Below, piece after piece: positions 1-6,675 of a stretch of 37,520 bases of DNA. A model generated the notes under the pieces. That model was not told the DNA's origin. It saw nothing but the letters and a program-made list of their open reading frames with translations, and did no database searches. The DNA lies in NCBI GenBank assembly GCA_964405465.1, contig CAYONZ010000032.1, positions 1 to 37,520 on the forward strand, written 5' to 3'. How positions within the stretch are numbered: position 1 is the first letter of the stretch; the number at the start of each line of letters is the position of its first letter. This stretch comes from CAYONZ01 sp964405465 (lineage in GTDB: Bacteria; Bdellovibrionota; Bdellovibrionia; Bdellovibrionales; JAMPXM01). The translations under genes were made by a program, and so were the position numbers.

Positions 1-414
1 AAGTTCGAGGTTCGTTTCTGGAGCGATGGTGCGTGCCTGACCCAATATTTTGAGGCGACTTTGGTGAGGATAGTCCATTAATATTAATGCCACCTTGCTG
101 TGCTCGGTGAGATTTCCAACCGAAATATATTGGCGATTACCTGAGAAATCAGCGAAGGCGATTTGCTTAGGAGAAAGCACTTTTAAAAAACCAATCGGTC
201 CTCCTCGATGTTGAATGTATGGCCATCCTTCGTGTCCAATTGAAGCCATATAGAAACTGTCTCGAAGTGAGATAAAATGAGCTTCGTCTTCTGTCAGTTC
301 ATGATGTGAGTCCGGGCCCTTCTCTGCCCTTAGGTATCCACTTCGACTTTTGAAATTTTCCTGTTGCGCCTTCACGGCTTCTGAGAAAGTGAGTGAAAAG
401 AATCGATTGCCCAT
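1..414 (-). CDS. PNPOx-family flavin-binding protein, partial at the left edge
   Basis: The minus strand is open from an ATG at 414 to the window edge, giving 138 codons with no stop, so the C-terminus is missing. A GGAGG ribosome binding site lies just upstream of the ATG. The visible protein has the split-barrel pattern of the pyridoxamine 5'-phosphate oxidase-like family: an acidic HELTEDEAHFI lead, then SFYMASIGHEGWPYIQHRGG, then an IAFADFSGNRQY strand and VALILMDY. Members bind FMN or a related flavin and often act as small cytoplasmic oxidoreductases; the substrate cannot be read from sequence. The gene is divergent from an AhpD-like gene and shares its operator region, so the two are probably co-regulated. 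Confidence 0.85.
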   Translation of the reverse strand, partial: MGNRFFSLTFSEAVKAQQENFKSRSGYLRAEKGPDSHHELTEDEAHFISLRDSFYMASIGHEGWPYIQHRGGPIGFLKVLSPKQIAFADFSGNRQYISVGNLTEHSKVALILMDYPHQSRLKILGQARTIAPETNLEL

Positions 415-443
415 TGTTCCTCCAGTATTCTGTTGTTATTTCA

Positions 444-471
444 ATAATATACCAATCTGTATAATTAGCAA
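444..471 (-). promoter_or_regulatory. Leftward promoter and TATAC-N6-GTATA dyad for the PNPOx-like gene
   Basis: On the minus strand a TTGCTA hexamer (466-471) and a TATTAT hexamer (444-449) are 16 bp apart and point toward the PNPOx-like gene. Between and over them lies TATAC caatct GTATA (448-463). The same two half-sites with the same 6-bp spacing recur 35 bp to the right. The promoter call is by consensus only. Confidence 0.5.
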
Positions 472-507
472 TTGACATTTAATATACTGAGCTGTATATT
501 AAATGTC
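472..507 (+). promoter_or_regulatory. Sigma70-type promoter inside a 14-bp-arm palindrome (probable TetR-type operator)
   Basis: TTGACA (472-477) and TATATT (495-500) are separated by 17 bp, close to the ideal sigma70 arrangement. Both lie inside a perfect inverted repeat with 14-bp arms at 474-487 and 494-507 around a 6-bp centre. The core TATAC-N6-GTATA matches the dyad at 448-463. A repressor bound here would cover both -35 and -10. The TetR-family regulator encoded at 1193-1819 is the natural candidate, but the pairing is inference. Confidence 0.75.
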
Positions 508-556
508 AGAGCGGCCATTCCATCGTGGTTGGCCGAAAAATAAAAAGGAGAATTAT

Positions 557-1087
557 ATGCCAAGATTAAATACAATTTCCCCAGACAAAGCAGTTGGCCA
601 TACGGCTGAGGTCTACGGAGCCATCAAAAAATCGCTTGGTTCTGTGCCCAATCTGTTTCAGGCGATGGGAACAAATGCAGATGTGCTGCAGACTTTTTTG
701 GGTCTCGGACCGAGTCTCAAACTTCTTTCTGGAAGTGAACAAGAGGCCATTGCTTTGACGGTAGCGCAAAGGAACAACTGCAACTATTGTCTTGCAGCTC
801 ACACCCTTCTGGGAACTATGAATGGACTCTCAAAAGAAGAAACTCTTAGAATTCGAAGAGGCCAAAGCGAAAATGACAAACGGCAGGCTTTGATTAGATT
901 TGTCGGTGAGGTTGTTGCAGAAAAAGGTCACGTATCCGACGCAACGATTGAGGGTTTTCGAGCCGCGGGTTACACTGATGCTCACGTCCCTGAGGTGATG
1001 TTGGCCATAGTGATCAACATCTATACCAACTATTTTAATCACATTAATCAAACTGTGGTGGACTTTCCTTCAGTCGAAAAGATTTAG
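557..1087 (+). CDS. AhpD-like carboxymuconolactone decarboxylase family peroxidase
   Basis: This is a 176-residue cytoplasmic protein of the CMD/AhpD family. The start at 557 is chosen because AAAAGGAG lies 7 bases upstream; an in-frame ATG at 503 falls within the operator palindrome and would precede this ribosome site. The catalytic signature is visible as NNCNYCLAAH, with Cys75 and Cys78 forming the redox CxxC and His82 as the proton relay. This is the arrangement of AhpD-type alkylhydroperoxidases and peroxidase-related enzymes rather than of true carboxymuconolactone decarboxylase. The gene is driven by the promoter at 472-500 and is followed by a TetR regulator gene, so a stress-inducible detoxification role is likely. 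The substrate is unknown. Confidence 0.87.
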   Translation: MPRLNTISPDKAVGHTAEVYGAIKKSLGSVPNLFQAMGTNADVLQTFLGLGPSLKLLSGSEQEAIALTVAQRNNCNYCLAAHTLLGTMNGLSKEETLRIRRGQSENDKRQALIRFVGEVVAEKGHVSDATIEGFRAAGYTDAHVPEVMLAIVINIYTNYFNHINQTVVDFPSVEKI

Positions 1088-1112
1088 AAGTGGAGGCAGC
1101 GCCAGTTAAATT

Positions 1113-1168
1113 TGGGCACTGTTCAGAGGGTGACTTCGTGTGTGTTGAACCTACCTGGACAGTGCCCA
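1113..1168. repeat. Inverted repeat with perfect 10-bp arms between the AhpD-like gene and tetR
   Basis: TGGGCACTGT (1113-1122) and ACAGTGCCCA (1159-1168) are exact reverse complements around 36 bases. The first inner bases can extend the stem (T-G, C-G, A-T, G-C). No T-run follows, so it is not a standard terminator. It lies in the leader of the TetR gene and could be an attenuator, an operator pair or a processing site. Confidence 0.6.
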
Positions 1169-1192
1169 TCTGTTTTGTTACAAGTTGAACAT

Positions 1193-1819
1193 ATGAAAAA
1201 ATTAGATGCTGAAAAACCAAGAAGGCCCGGGCGTCCATCCAAGGCAGATTCAGAATTGGGGCCTTCCGCGAAGGTTCGAATTCTTGAAACAGCCCTTCGA
1301 CTGTTTTATCAGCACGGCATACATTCGGTGGGTATCGATCGAATCATCGCTGAATCTCAGATCGCCAAAATGACTTTTTTTAAACACTTTCCGACCAAAC
1401 GAGAACTTATTTTAGAATTTTTAAAGGTGCGTGACGAGCGATATATCGGTTGGTTTGTTGATACTCTTAACCAACTGACAGCCGACAAGAAGAAGAGATT
1501 GGCGGCAGCGATCGATGTCGTTGAGATTTGGTTTAAAAGCAAAGATTTTCGAGGATGCGCATTTATTAATACCACAGCAGAAGTGGGGTCAGGGGACATG
1601 CAAGAAAAAAACCTCTGCGTCGCCCATAAAAGAAGACTTACAGAACTACTCGAACAACTGGCAAGTGAAGCCGGGTATCACCACGCGCCATTATTGGCAG
1701 AGCAACTGGTGACAGTCATTGATGGGGCAACAGTTCGCGCTCAGATGGAGGGAGCAGAGGCCGGCATACATGCCTTGCGTTGCACTTCAAAGGCCATATT
1801 GAAGATGCATAAATCCTGA
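1193..1819 (+). CDS. TetR/AcrR-family transcriptional regulator
   Basis: This is a 208-residue one-component repressor-type protein. The start ATG at 1193 is preferred because the reading frame further upstream runs through the inverted repeat at 1113-1168 and looks noncoding. After a basic tail (RRPGRPSK) the TetR DNA-binding domain follows: KVRILETALRLFYQHG, then the helix-turn-helix GIDRIIAESQIAKMTFFKHF ending in the family's F-x-H-F/P-T-K signature near residues 60-69. The remaining helical part is the variable ligand-binding domain. The gene lies about 100 bases downstream of the AhpD-like gene on the same strand. It probably controls the divergent pair through the TATAC-N6-GTATA sites. 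The ligand is unknown, possibly an electrophile or quinone-like compound. Confidence 0.88.
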   Translation: MKKLDAEKPRRPGRPSKADSELGPSAKVRILETALRLFYQHGIHSVGIDRIIAESQIAKMTFFKHFPTKRELILEFLKVRDERYIGWFVDTLNQLTADKKKRLAAAIDVVEIWFKSKDFRGCAFINTTAEVGSGDMQEKNLCVAHKRRLTELLEQLASEAGYHHAPLLAEQLVTVIDGATVRAQMEGAEAGIHALRCTSKAILKMHKS

Positions 1820-1877
1820 TGCCGGTCTAGATTCTTCGAGTCTCTTGACTGGTGAGTAGCGGCTGAGATGTGAATTG

Positions 1878-1905
1878 AGCAGCGCCAGAGAAGCAGTGCC
1901 AGAGA
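1878..1905. repeat. Tandem 14-bp direct repeat before the P-type ATPase
   Basis: AGCAGCGCCAGAGA (1878-1891) is followed at once by AGCAGTGCCAGAGA (1892-1905), differing at one base. The decamer GCAGCGCCAG also occurs at 1096-1105. The repeat lies directly upstream of the ribosome binding site of the ATPase gene. It may be a simple duplication. Confidence 0.6.
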
Positions 1906-1918
1906 AGTGGAGGGATTT

Positions 1919-4357
1919 TTGAGTGAGAAAATGAGTGGTCTATCAAAAATCGAAGTGATGAATCGCTTGAGGGAATTCGGACCCAACGAAATTGATTCAG
2001 ACGAGTTAAAGAATACGCTGACGGAGTTAAAAAACATTTTGCTTGATCCAATGGGTCTGATGCTTCTTACCCTTTCTCTGCTCTACTTTCTTCTTGGTGA
2101 TAAAACAGATTCTATTATTTTATTGGTCGCCTATCTTCCAGTAACTGGCGTAGATGTATTGCTAGAGTTGCGTTCGTCTCGAGCATTGAAGTCGTTGAGA
2201 AAAAGTCTTGCCATAAAAGCGAAGGTGATTCGAGACAGTACAGTTCAAGAGGTTATGACACGTGATCTTGTGCCTGACGACGTTCTTGTTTTTGAAGAGG
2301 GCCAAACATTGCCTGCAGATGGAATTTTGTTGGAGGCCGAGTCTTTATCCGTCAACGAATCCTCGCTGACGGGAGAGTCTCTCCCTGTTGAAAAACATGG
2401 AGGCGACAGTTTTTTTTCTGGAACAACAGTCATTGGGGGAAGGGGTCTTGGTCAGCTGACTAACACCGGTCGACTGTCTAGGTATGGTGCTATTGCAAGC
2501 ATGCTTCGTGAGTCCGAACAAAGCATCAGTCCGCTTCGCAAAACTGTGGATAAGCTTGTGCATAGAATGGTCTATGTTGCGATTGCATTTGCCCTTTGCC
2601 TATTTGTAACTCACTGGCTGATGACGCGGGATTTGATTGGAAGCTTAATTTTGGCGCTTACTTTAGGCATGGCCGCGGTTCCAGAAGAATTCCCCTTGGT
2701 GTTTACTTTATACCTCAGCATGGGTGCATTTCGACTTTCGCGAAAAGGGGTGCTCATCAAGTCTCTGCCAAGCGTTGAAGCATTGGGAGGCGTCGATGTG
2801 ATTTGTGTCGATAAGACAGGTACGCTCACCTTGGGCGTTTTTCAACTCGAAGAAATTGTGGAGTTCAAAGGGGCAGAAGTCGATCGCTCTCCACCAAAAG
2901 ACATTTGGCAGATCGCACTGATGTCCATTGAAAAGCATGTGGTAGACTCGATGGACCATGCCATTCTGCAAAGCTCCCCTTTTAAACAAGATATATTGAG
3001 TTCGTGGGAACTTGTTTTTGACAATCCGTTTGAGAAAAAAGAGAAATTCATGTCGCACGTTTGGCGGCATCAAGAATCGCAAGAAATGCAAATGGCGATG
3101 AAAGGTGCCGTCGAAGGAGTTCTTGATCGCTGTCAGTTGAGTCCAGGCGAACATTCAAAAATCAAAAATCAAATTGACCACTATGCAAATCAGGGAAAGC
3201 GTCTGTTGGGATTGGCATACCGAACCGGAGAATTTTCCGGGGACAGAATGGTCGATGAAAGAAATCTGATCTTTGTAGGCATTATGGTATTTGCAGATCC
3301 AATTCGTGTAACGGTCAAAGCCGCAATAGAAGAATGCCAGCAGACCGGAATTGAAATAAAAATGTTAACAGGAGATCATCTCTTCACGGCGCATGCGGTG
3401 GCGAACCAAATTGGGTTGCGCCATGACGATCAAGCTCTGTACTCAGGTGAGCAACTCACTAAAATGTCTGAAACAGAAAGACAAGAAGCCTTTATAAAGG
3501 GGGCGGTCTTTGCCCGAGTTCTGCCTGAGCAGAAACATGAAATGGTTCAATGCCTAAGAAATCGGGGGCACGTGGTGGCGATGACTGGAGATGGAGTCAA
3601 TGATGCGCCAGCTTTAAAGCTGGCAGATATCGGAATCAGTATGGGGAGTTCTGCAACAGATGTGGCCCGCTCCACCGCAAAAATGATTTTAATGAAAAAT
3701 GATTTTGCTGGAATCGTCCACGCAGTTTTTGAAGGACGGCAGATTTTCTCAAATCTGCGACGAAGTTTTTCTTACTTGATTGCCTTTCATATTCCGATTG
3801 TATTTTTATCACTTTTGCCACCATTTCTTAAGTGGCCTGCACTTTTGCTTCCCGTTCATATTATTTTGTTGGAGTTGATCGTACATCCGGTTTCGGCATT
3901 TACGTTCGAAAACCTATCACAAGGCAAGCTTGCAAAAAACACACAAAGAAGCTTGCTCTCTCGGGCTCAGGTTTTGAGTTCAGCCATTTCGGGATTCGTT
4001 TTGGCGATACTTGCGATGTCGACATTTTTCTACTTTCAAAAAGATAGCGTGGCACTTGCCAGAAGTTTTGCAATGGCTGTCGTACTATTTGGAAATCTAT
4101 TTTTCGTTTGGGCTGAGACTTTTCCAATATTGAATATTCGTATAATTGTCACATCATTGATTTTAGTTGCCTCCACAGTTTTTCTGACAACAAACTCTTG
4201 GGTCATTGGCATTTTACATTTTGATTCTCTAAATTGGTTGCAGTTGGTTGAGGCCTTTGTCCTGTCGGCGGTGGCATTTGTGGTACGAGTGGTCTTTCAA
4301 AAAATTCAAGATCGGGTTCATCAAAGTCGGCAAAATTTGAGTTCGGTAAGTAGTTAA
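1919..4357 (+). CDS. Cation-translocating P-type ATPase (P2-like)
   Basis: This inner-membrane ATP-driven cation pump has about 812 residues. The start is uncertain: TTG at 1919 fits GGAGGG at 1909-1914 best, with GTG 1907 and ATG 1931 as alternatives. P-type landmarks appear in order: the actuator LTGESLPVEK, the M4 loop AVPEEFPLVF, the phosphorylation site DKTGTLT (Asp about residue 298), the hinge MLTGDH, and TGDGVNDAPAL. About ten membrane segments are predicted, six of them after the hinge. There is no N-terminal heavy-metal domain and no CPx motif, so it is not a copper or zinc P1B pump. The lineup resembles P2-type calcium/cation pumps. M6 reads ELIVHP where related pumps usually have an Asp. 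The ion is unknown. A small membrane protein gene follows 18 bases downstream. Confidence 0.9.
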   Translation: MSEKMSGLSKIEVMNRLREFGPNEIDSDELKNTLTELKNILLDPMGLMLLTLSLLYFLLGDKTDSIILLVAYLPVTGVDVLLELRSSRALKSLRKSLAIKAKVIRDSTVQEVMTRDLVPDDVLVFEEGQTLPADGILLEAESLSVNESSLTGESLPVEKHGGDSFFSGTTVIGGRGLGQLTNTGRLSRYGAIASMLRESEQSISPLRKTVDKLVHRMVYVAIAFALCLFVTHWLMTRDLIGSLILALTLGMAAVPEEFPLVFTLYLSMGAFRLSRKGVLIKSLPSVEALGGVDVICVDKTGTLTLGVFQLEEIVEFKGAEVDRSPPKDIWQIALMSIEKHVVDSMDHAILQSSPFKQDILSSWELVFDNPFEKKEKFMSHVWRHQESQEMQMAMKGAVEGVLDRCQLSPGEHSKIKNQIDHYANQGKRLLGLAYRTGEFSGDRMVDERNLIFVGIMVFADPIRVTVKAAIEECQQTGIEIKMLTGDHLFTAHAVANQIGLRHDDQALYSGEQLTKMSETERQEAFIKGAVFARVLPEQKHEMVQCLRNRGHVVAMTGDGVNDAPALKLADIGISMGSSATDVARSTAKMILMKNDFAGIVHAVFEGRQIFSNLRRSFSYLIAFHIPIVFLSLLPPFLKWPALLLPVHIILLELIVHPVSAFTFENLSQGKLAKNTQRSLLSRAQVLSSAISGFVLAILAMSTFFYFQKDSVALARSFAMAVVLFGNLFFVWAETFPILNIRIIVTSLILVASTVFLTTNSWVIGILHFDSLNWLQLVEAFVLSAVAFVVRVVFQKIQDRVHQSRQNLSSVSS

Positions 4358-4375
4358 AATAGAAGTGAGGAAATA

Positions 4376-4717
4376 ATGGCATTATTTTTTAACGTATTTC
4401 TTTCAGCAGCTGTGATCTCAGTTGTTTTATTTATCTCAAAAGCAAACCCTCGCTTGGGTGGCTTTATACTTTCTTTGCCTGTGGCAACTTTAATTACGTT
4501 GGCATTTTCAAAGATTCAAAATCAGGATGTTGGTAATACTTTCGAGCTCGCAAAGAGTGTGTTCGTTGCCGTGCCATTGAGTCTGGTATTTTTTGTACCG
4601 TTTCTATTCGCTGAAAGATTCAAATGGTCATTTTGGAATTGTTATTTTATGGGAATCGTACTTTTGTTTGTTAGCTATCTTTTACATCGATGGGTGAGTT
4701 TGAATTGGTTGAAATAG
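4376..4717 (+). CDS. Small four-helix membrane protein (DUF3147-like)
   Basis: This is a 113-residue, very hydrophobic protein with about four membrane spans: near residues 4-21, 27-45, 62-82 and 88-107. The sequence PRLGGFILSLPVATLITL between the first two helices resembles the small DUF3147-type membrane proteins, though I recognise this only weakly. GAGGAAAT precedes the ATG. It sits 18 bases after the P-type ATPase stop and is probably co-transcribed, so it may assist or respond to the pump. No catalytic motif is visible. Confidence 0.65.
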   Translation: MALFFNVFLSAAVISVVLFISKANPRLGGFILSLPVATLITLAFSKIQNQDVGNTFELAKSVFVAVPLSLVFFVPFLFAERFKWSFWNCYFMGIVLLFVSYLLHRWVSLNWLK

Positions 4718-4724
4718 ATTGAAC

Positions 4725-5696
4725 TTAAATTTGGTTTGCCATCTCGGCCCAAATTTTTTCAAGAGCATCAATAAAGCGGCGATTTAGAATCTGATTGTTG
4801 AGCTCGATGTTTTCTTTGTTTTTGAGAATATAGTCCATTTCGGCATCTCTTGCCGCAAGCAGCATCTTTAGTAATTGTGACGGATTGAGTTTTCTTGGTC
4901 CACTCATAAAGTTATCCCATAGATAGCTCCTCACAGGGTCGAGTCTTTCGTGAGGATCTATTATGTCGTTTGAAAACTGAGTGAGAACAATCTTTTTTGA
5001 AAAGCTTCGGTGAAGGCGATTTTCCGACTCATTTGCCATGGCCTCAGGATCACCGCTATAGAGCACTGCCAATGTATCTGCGAAAAGCTCGTCGTAGCTA
5101 TCATCGAGGTCGACAATGAACTCAATTTCTTCACGAGACATTTTTGCAAGCGAGGTGGCCAAACGTTTGGCGTTTGCTTGAAAAACAGCGTGTCCGTATT
5201 CGTGGGCAAAAACATAATCAGGCCTTTGGGCCCAGCCAAATCGGTTTTGGCTGCTGGTGTTTTTAAATTGAATGCTTATGATTTCTCCATCCCAGTGTCC
5301 TAAAATGTCTAAATTTTCAGCGTTAAATTCTATATTATTTCTATGTATGCCCCATGTGGTTCCAGGTGAGTTGTCAAATCTCACGTCAAGTATCCACTGG
5401 GGCTGCAGCATGGGCTTGGTGATATTCACAAGTTTTTGGGCAGTTGAATTCAATTCGGTATAAATCGAAACCAAACCAAGGGGTGTGGGCTGAGTTGCAG
5501 CGGATTCCGAAGTCATTAGATCTGCACAACGTAGAGGACTGGCTATCGCGGTTGTCACTTCGGCCTTCATTCGATTGCCCGATTGTTGATTTGCAGAGGA
5601 GAGCGAAGTTTGCCCAAACACCAGGGCAGAAATTAAAACCAAGAAATATTTTCGAGGTCTGTTTAGAGTTTGGTCAGTTCGCAATAGATAAAACAC
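4725..5696 (-). CDS. Secreted HExxH zinc metallopeptidase-like protein
   Basis: This 323-residue protein is read from a GTG at 5696; the exact start is uncertain because the ribosome site is weak. A basic N-terminus and a hydrophobic segment (about residues 17-33, ending LSSANQ) look like a signal peptide, so the protein is exported. The central sequence FAHEYGHAVF (HEYGH at 165-169) is a zincin HExxH motif. The downstream YDELFADTLAV provides a likely third ligand or active-site acidic residue, as in gluzincin-like families. I do not recognise a named peptidase family. It converges on the small membrane protein gene with 7 bases between the stops. It may act on periplasmic or extracellular protein, which would suit a predatory or scavenging lifestyle; that is speculation. 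Confidence 0.7.
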   Translation of the reverse strand: MFYLLRTDQTLNRPRKYFLVLISALVFGQTSLSSANQQSGNRMKAEVTTAIASPLRCADLMTSESAATQPTPLGLVSIYTELNSTAQKLVNITKPMLQPQWILDVRFDNSPGTTWGIHRNNIEFNAENLDILGHWDGEIISIQFKNTSSQNRFGWAQRPDYVFAHEYGHAVFQANAKRLATSLAKMSREEIEFIVDLDDSYDELFADTLAVLYSGDPEAMANESENRLHRSFSKKIVLTQFSNDIIDPHERLDPVRSYLWDNFMSGPRKLNPSQLLKMLLAARDAEMDYILKNKENIELNNQILNRRFIDALEKIWAEMANQI

Positions 5697-5880
5697 GCCA
5701 GATTCGCCCTCTCGTGAGATTCACTCGCTAGACGTGATTCAAAAGCAAAACTGAAGCCAGTGTAGAGGCACACTCACAGAATTCCACGTAGATTCAGTAG
5801 CGGGCCGGAGTATTAATCGCGAGGGCTCTTCCATCGAAGATGCTTAGAGCCAGTTGTTTAGCATTTGTCTAGGGCAATTT
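5697..5880. other. Intergenic region, no recognised element
   Basis: These 184 bases separate the Ogt stop from the start of the secreted peptidase, both on the minus strand. I see no convincing open reading frame, RNA gene or terminator. It should hold the promoter of the peptidase gene, but no clear hexamer pair stands out. Confidence 0.4.
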
Positions 5881-6354
5881 CTAGATCTGCTCTAGCTTCA
5901 ATAAAAACTGTTTAGTTGAGATGCCCCCAGCGTACCCTCCGATTTGGCCATCTTTACGAATCACGCGGTGGCACGGAACTATAATGCAAATCGGGTTGGC
6001 ACCGTTGGCCCCTCCGACTGCCCGAACGGCATTTGGCTTTTTGAGTTTGGTGGCTTGATCCGCATAGCTATACGTCTGACCAAATGGAATTTTCGTGAGG
6101 GCCTTCCAGGCTTGTTTTTGAAAATCTGTTCCTGCTGGATCAAGTGGAAGCTGAAATTCGGTTCGCTTTCCAGCGAAGTATTCGTTGAGTTGAGTCTCAA
6201 CAAGATCAAGAAGTGGTGAAGCCTTTCGACTTAAAAACTCAATTCGACTCTTGTCAAAAAGTTGATCAAAGACCAACTCGTGAAGTGCAGTCTCACTGCA
6301 AACGGCATGAAGCTTACCAACAGGTGACTGAATCGAACGATAAAAAAACTGCAT
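5881..6354 (-). CDS. ogt: Methylated-DNA--protein-cysteine S-methyltransferase (Ogt)
   Basis: Ogt repairs O6-methylguanine and O4-methylthymine by moving the methyl group irreversibly to its own cysteine. The start at 6354 is chosen because AAGGAG lies 7 bases upstream of this ATG and the resulting 157 residues fit the usual length; the frame is open further up but lacks family similarity. The N-terminal domain (FYRSIQSPVGKLHAV) is followed by the DNA-binding FGQTYSYADQA helix, the arginine finger region NAVRAVGGANGANP, and the active site IIVPCHRVI with acceptor Cys128. The closing GGYAGG loop is present. The gene stands alone on the minus strand. Confidence 0.93.
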   Translation of the reverse strand: MQFFYRSIQSPVGKLHAVCSETALHELVFDQLFDKSRIEFLSRKASPLLDLVETQLNEYFAGKRTEFQLPLDPAGTDFQKQAWKALTKIPFGQTYSYADQATKLKKPNAVRAVGGANGANPICIIVPCHRVIRKDGQIGGYAGGISTKQFLLKLEQI

Positions 6355-6546
6355 ACCGGTCTCCTTAAAAATCAATGTAGGCATTGGTTTCAGCAAAGTA
6401 CCTCGGATGGGGTTGGGTTTCAACTCATAAGCTGGAGTAGCGGTTGGCATAAAAAACTTTGATTTGGTTTTTTGGAAATGTGCCGATAAGCTGAAAGCAG
6501 TATGAAGGCACCTGTTTACCAACTCTCATTCTTTGCTACCTTGACC

Positions 6547-6590
6547 ACCCGTAAGGGTACCTAAATGTCTATGCCCCTTAATTTGGGGCA
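6547..6590 (+). promoter_or_regulatory. Two small hairpins in the leader of the ThrRS-like gene
   Basis: ACCC-GTAA-GGGT (6547-6558) and TGCCCC-ttaattt-GGGGCA (6572-6590) are two perfect short stems, 80 to 130 bases upstream of the synthetase start. Neither is followed by a T-run. They could form a structured leader, but I find no T-box motif. The rest of 6355-6675 has no recognisable gene. Confidence 0.4.
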
Positions 6591-6675
6591 AATAAAACTT
6601 ATTTATACCGTTTAACAATTCAGGGGTATCCTTATTTGGAAGGCCTCCTTAAATTTAATTTTAATGGAGTGTTTT

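Noticed and set aside
5010..5731. Plus-strand open frames opposite the secreted peptidase
   Set aside because: They mirror the coding frame of the minus-strand gene, show no family similarity and lack ribosome sites.
6540..6675. Possible T-box riboswitch before the ThrRS-like gene (GGGTACC resembles part of the antiterminator)
   Set aside because: The conserved GGGUGGNACC core is incomplete and there is no terminator with a T-run upstream of the start.
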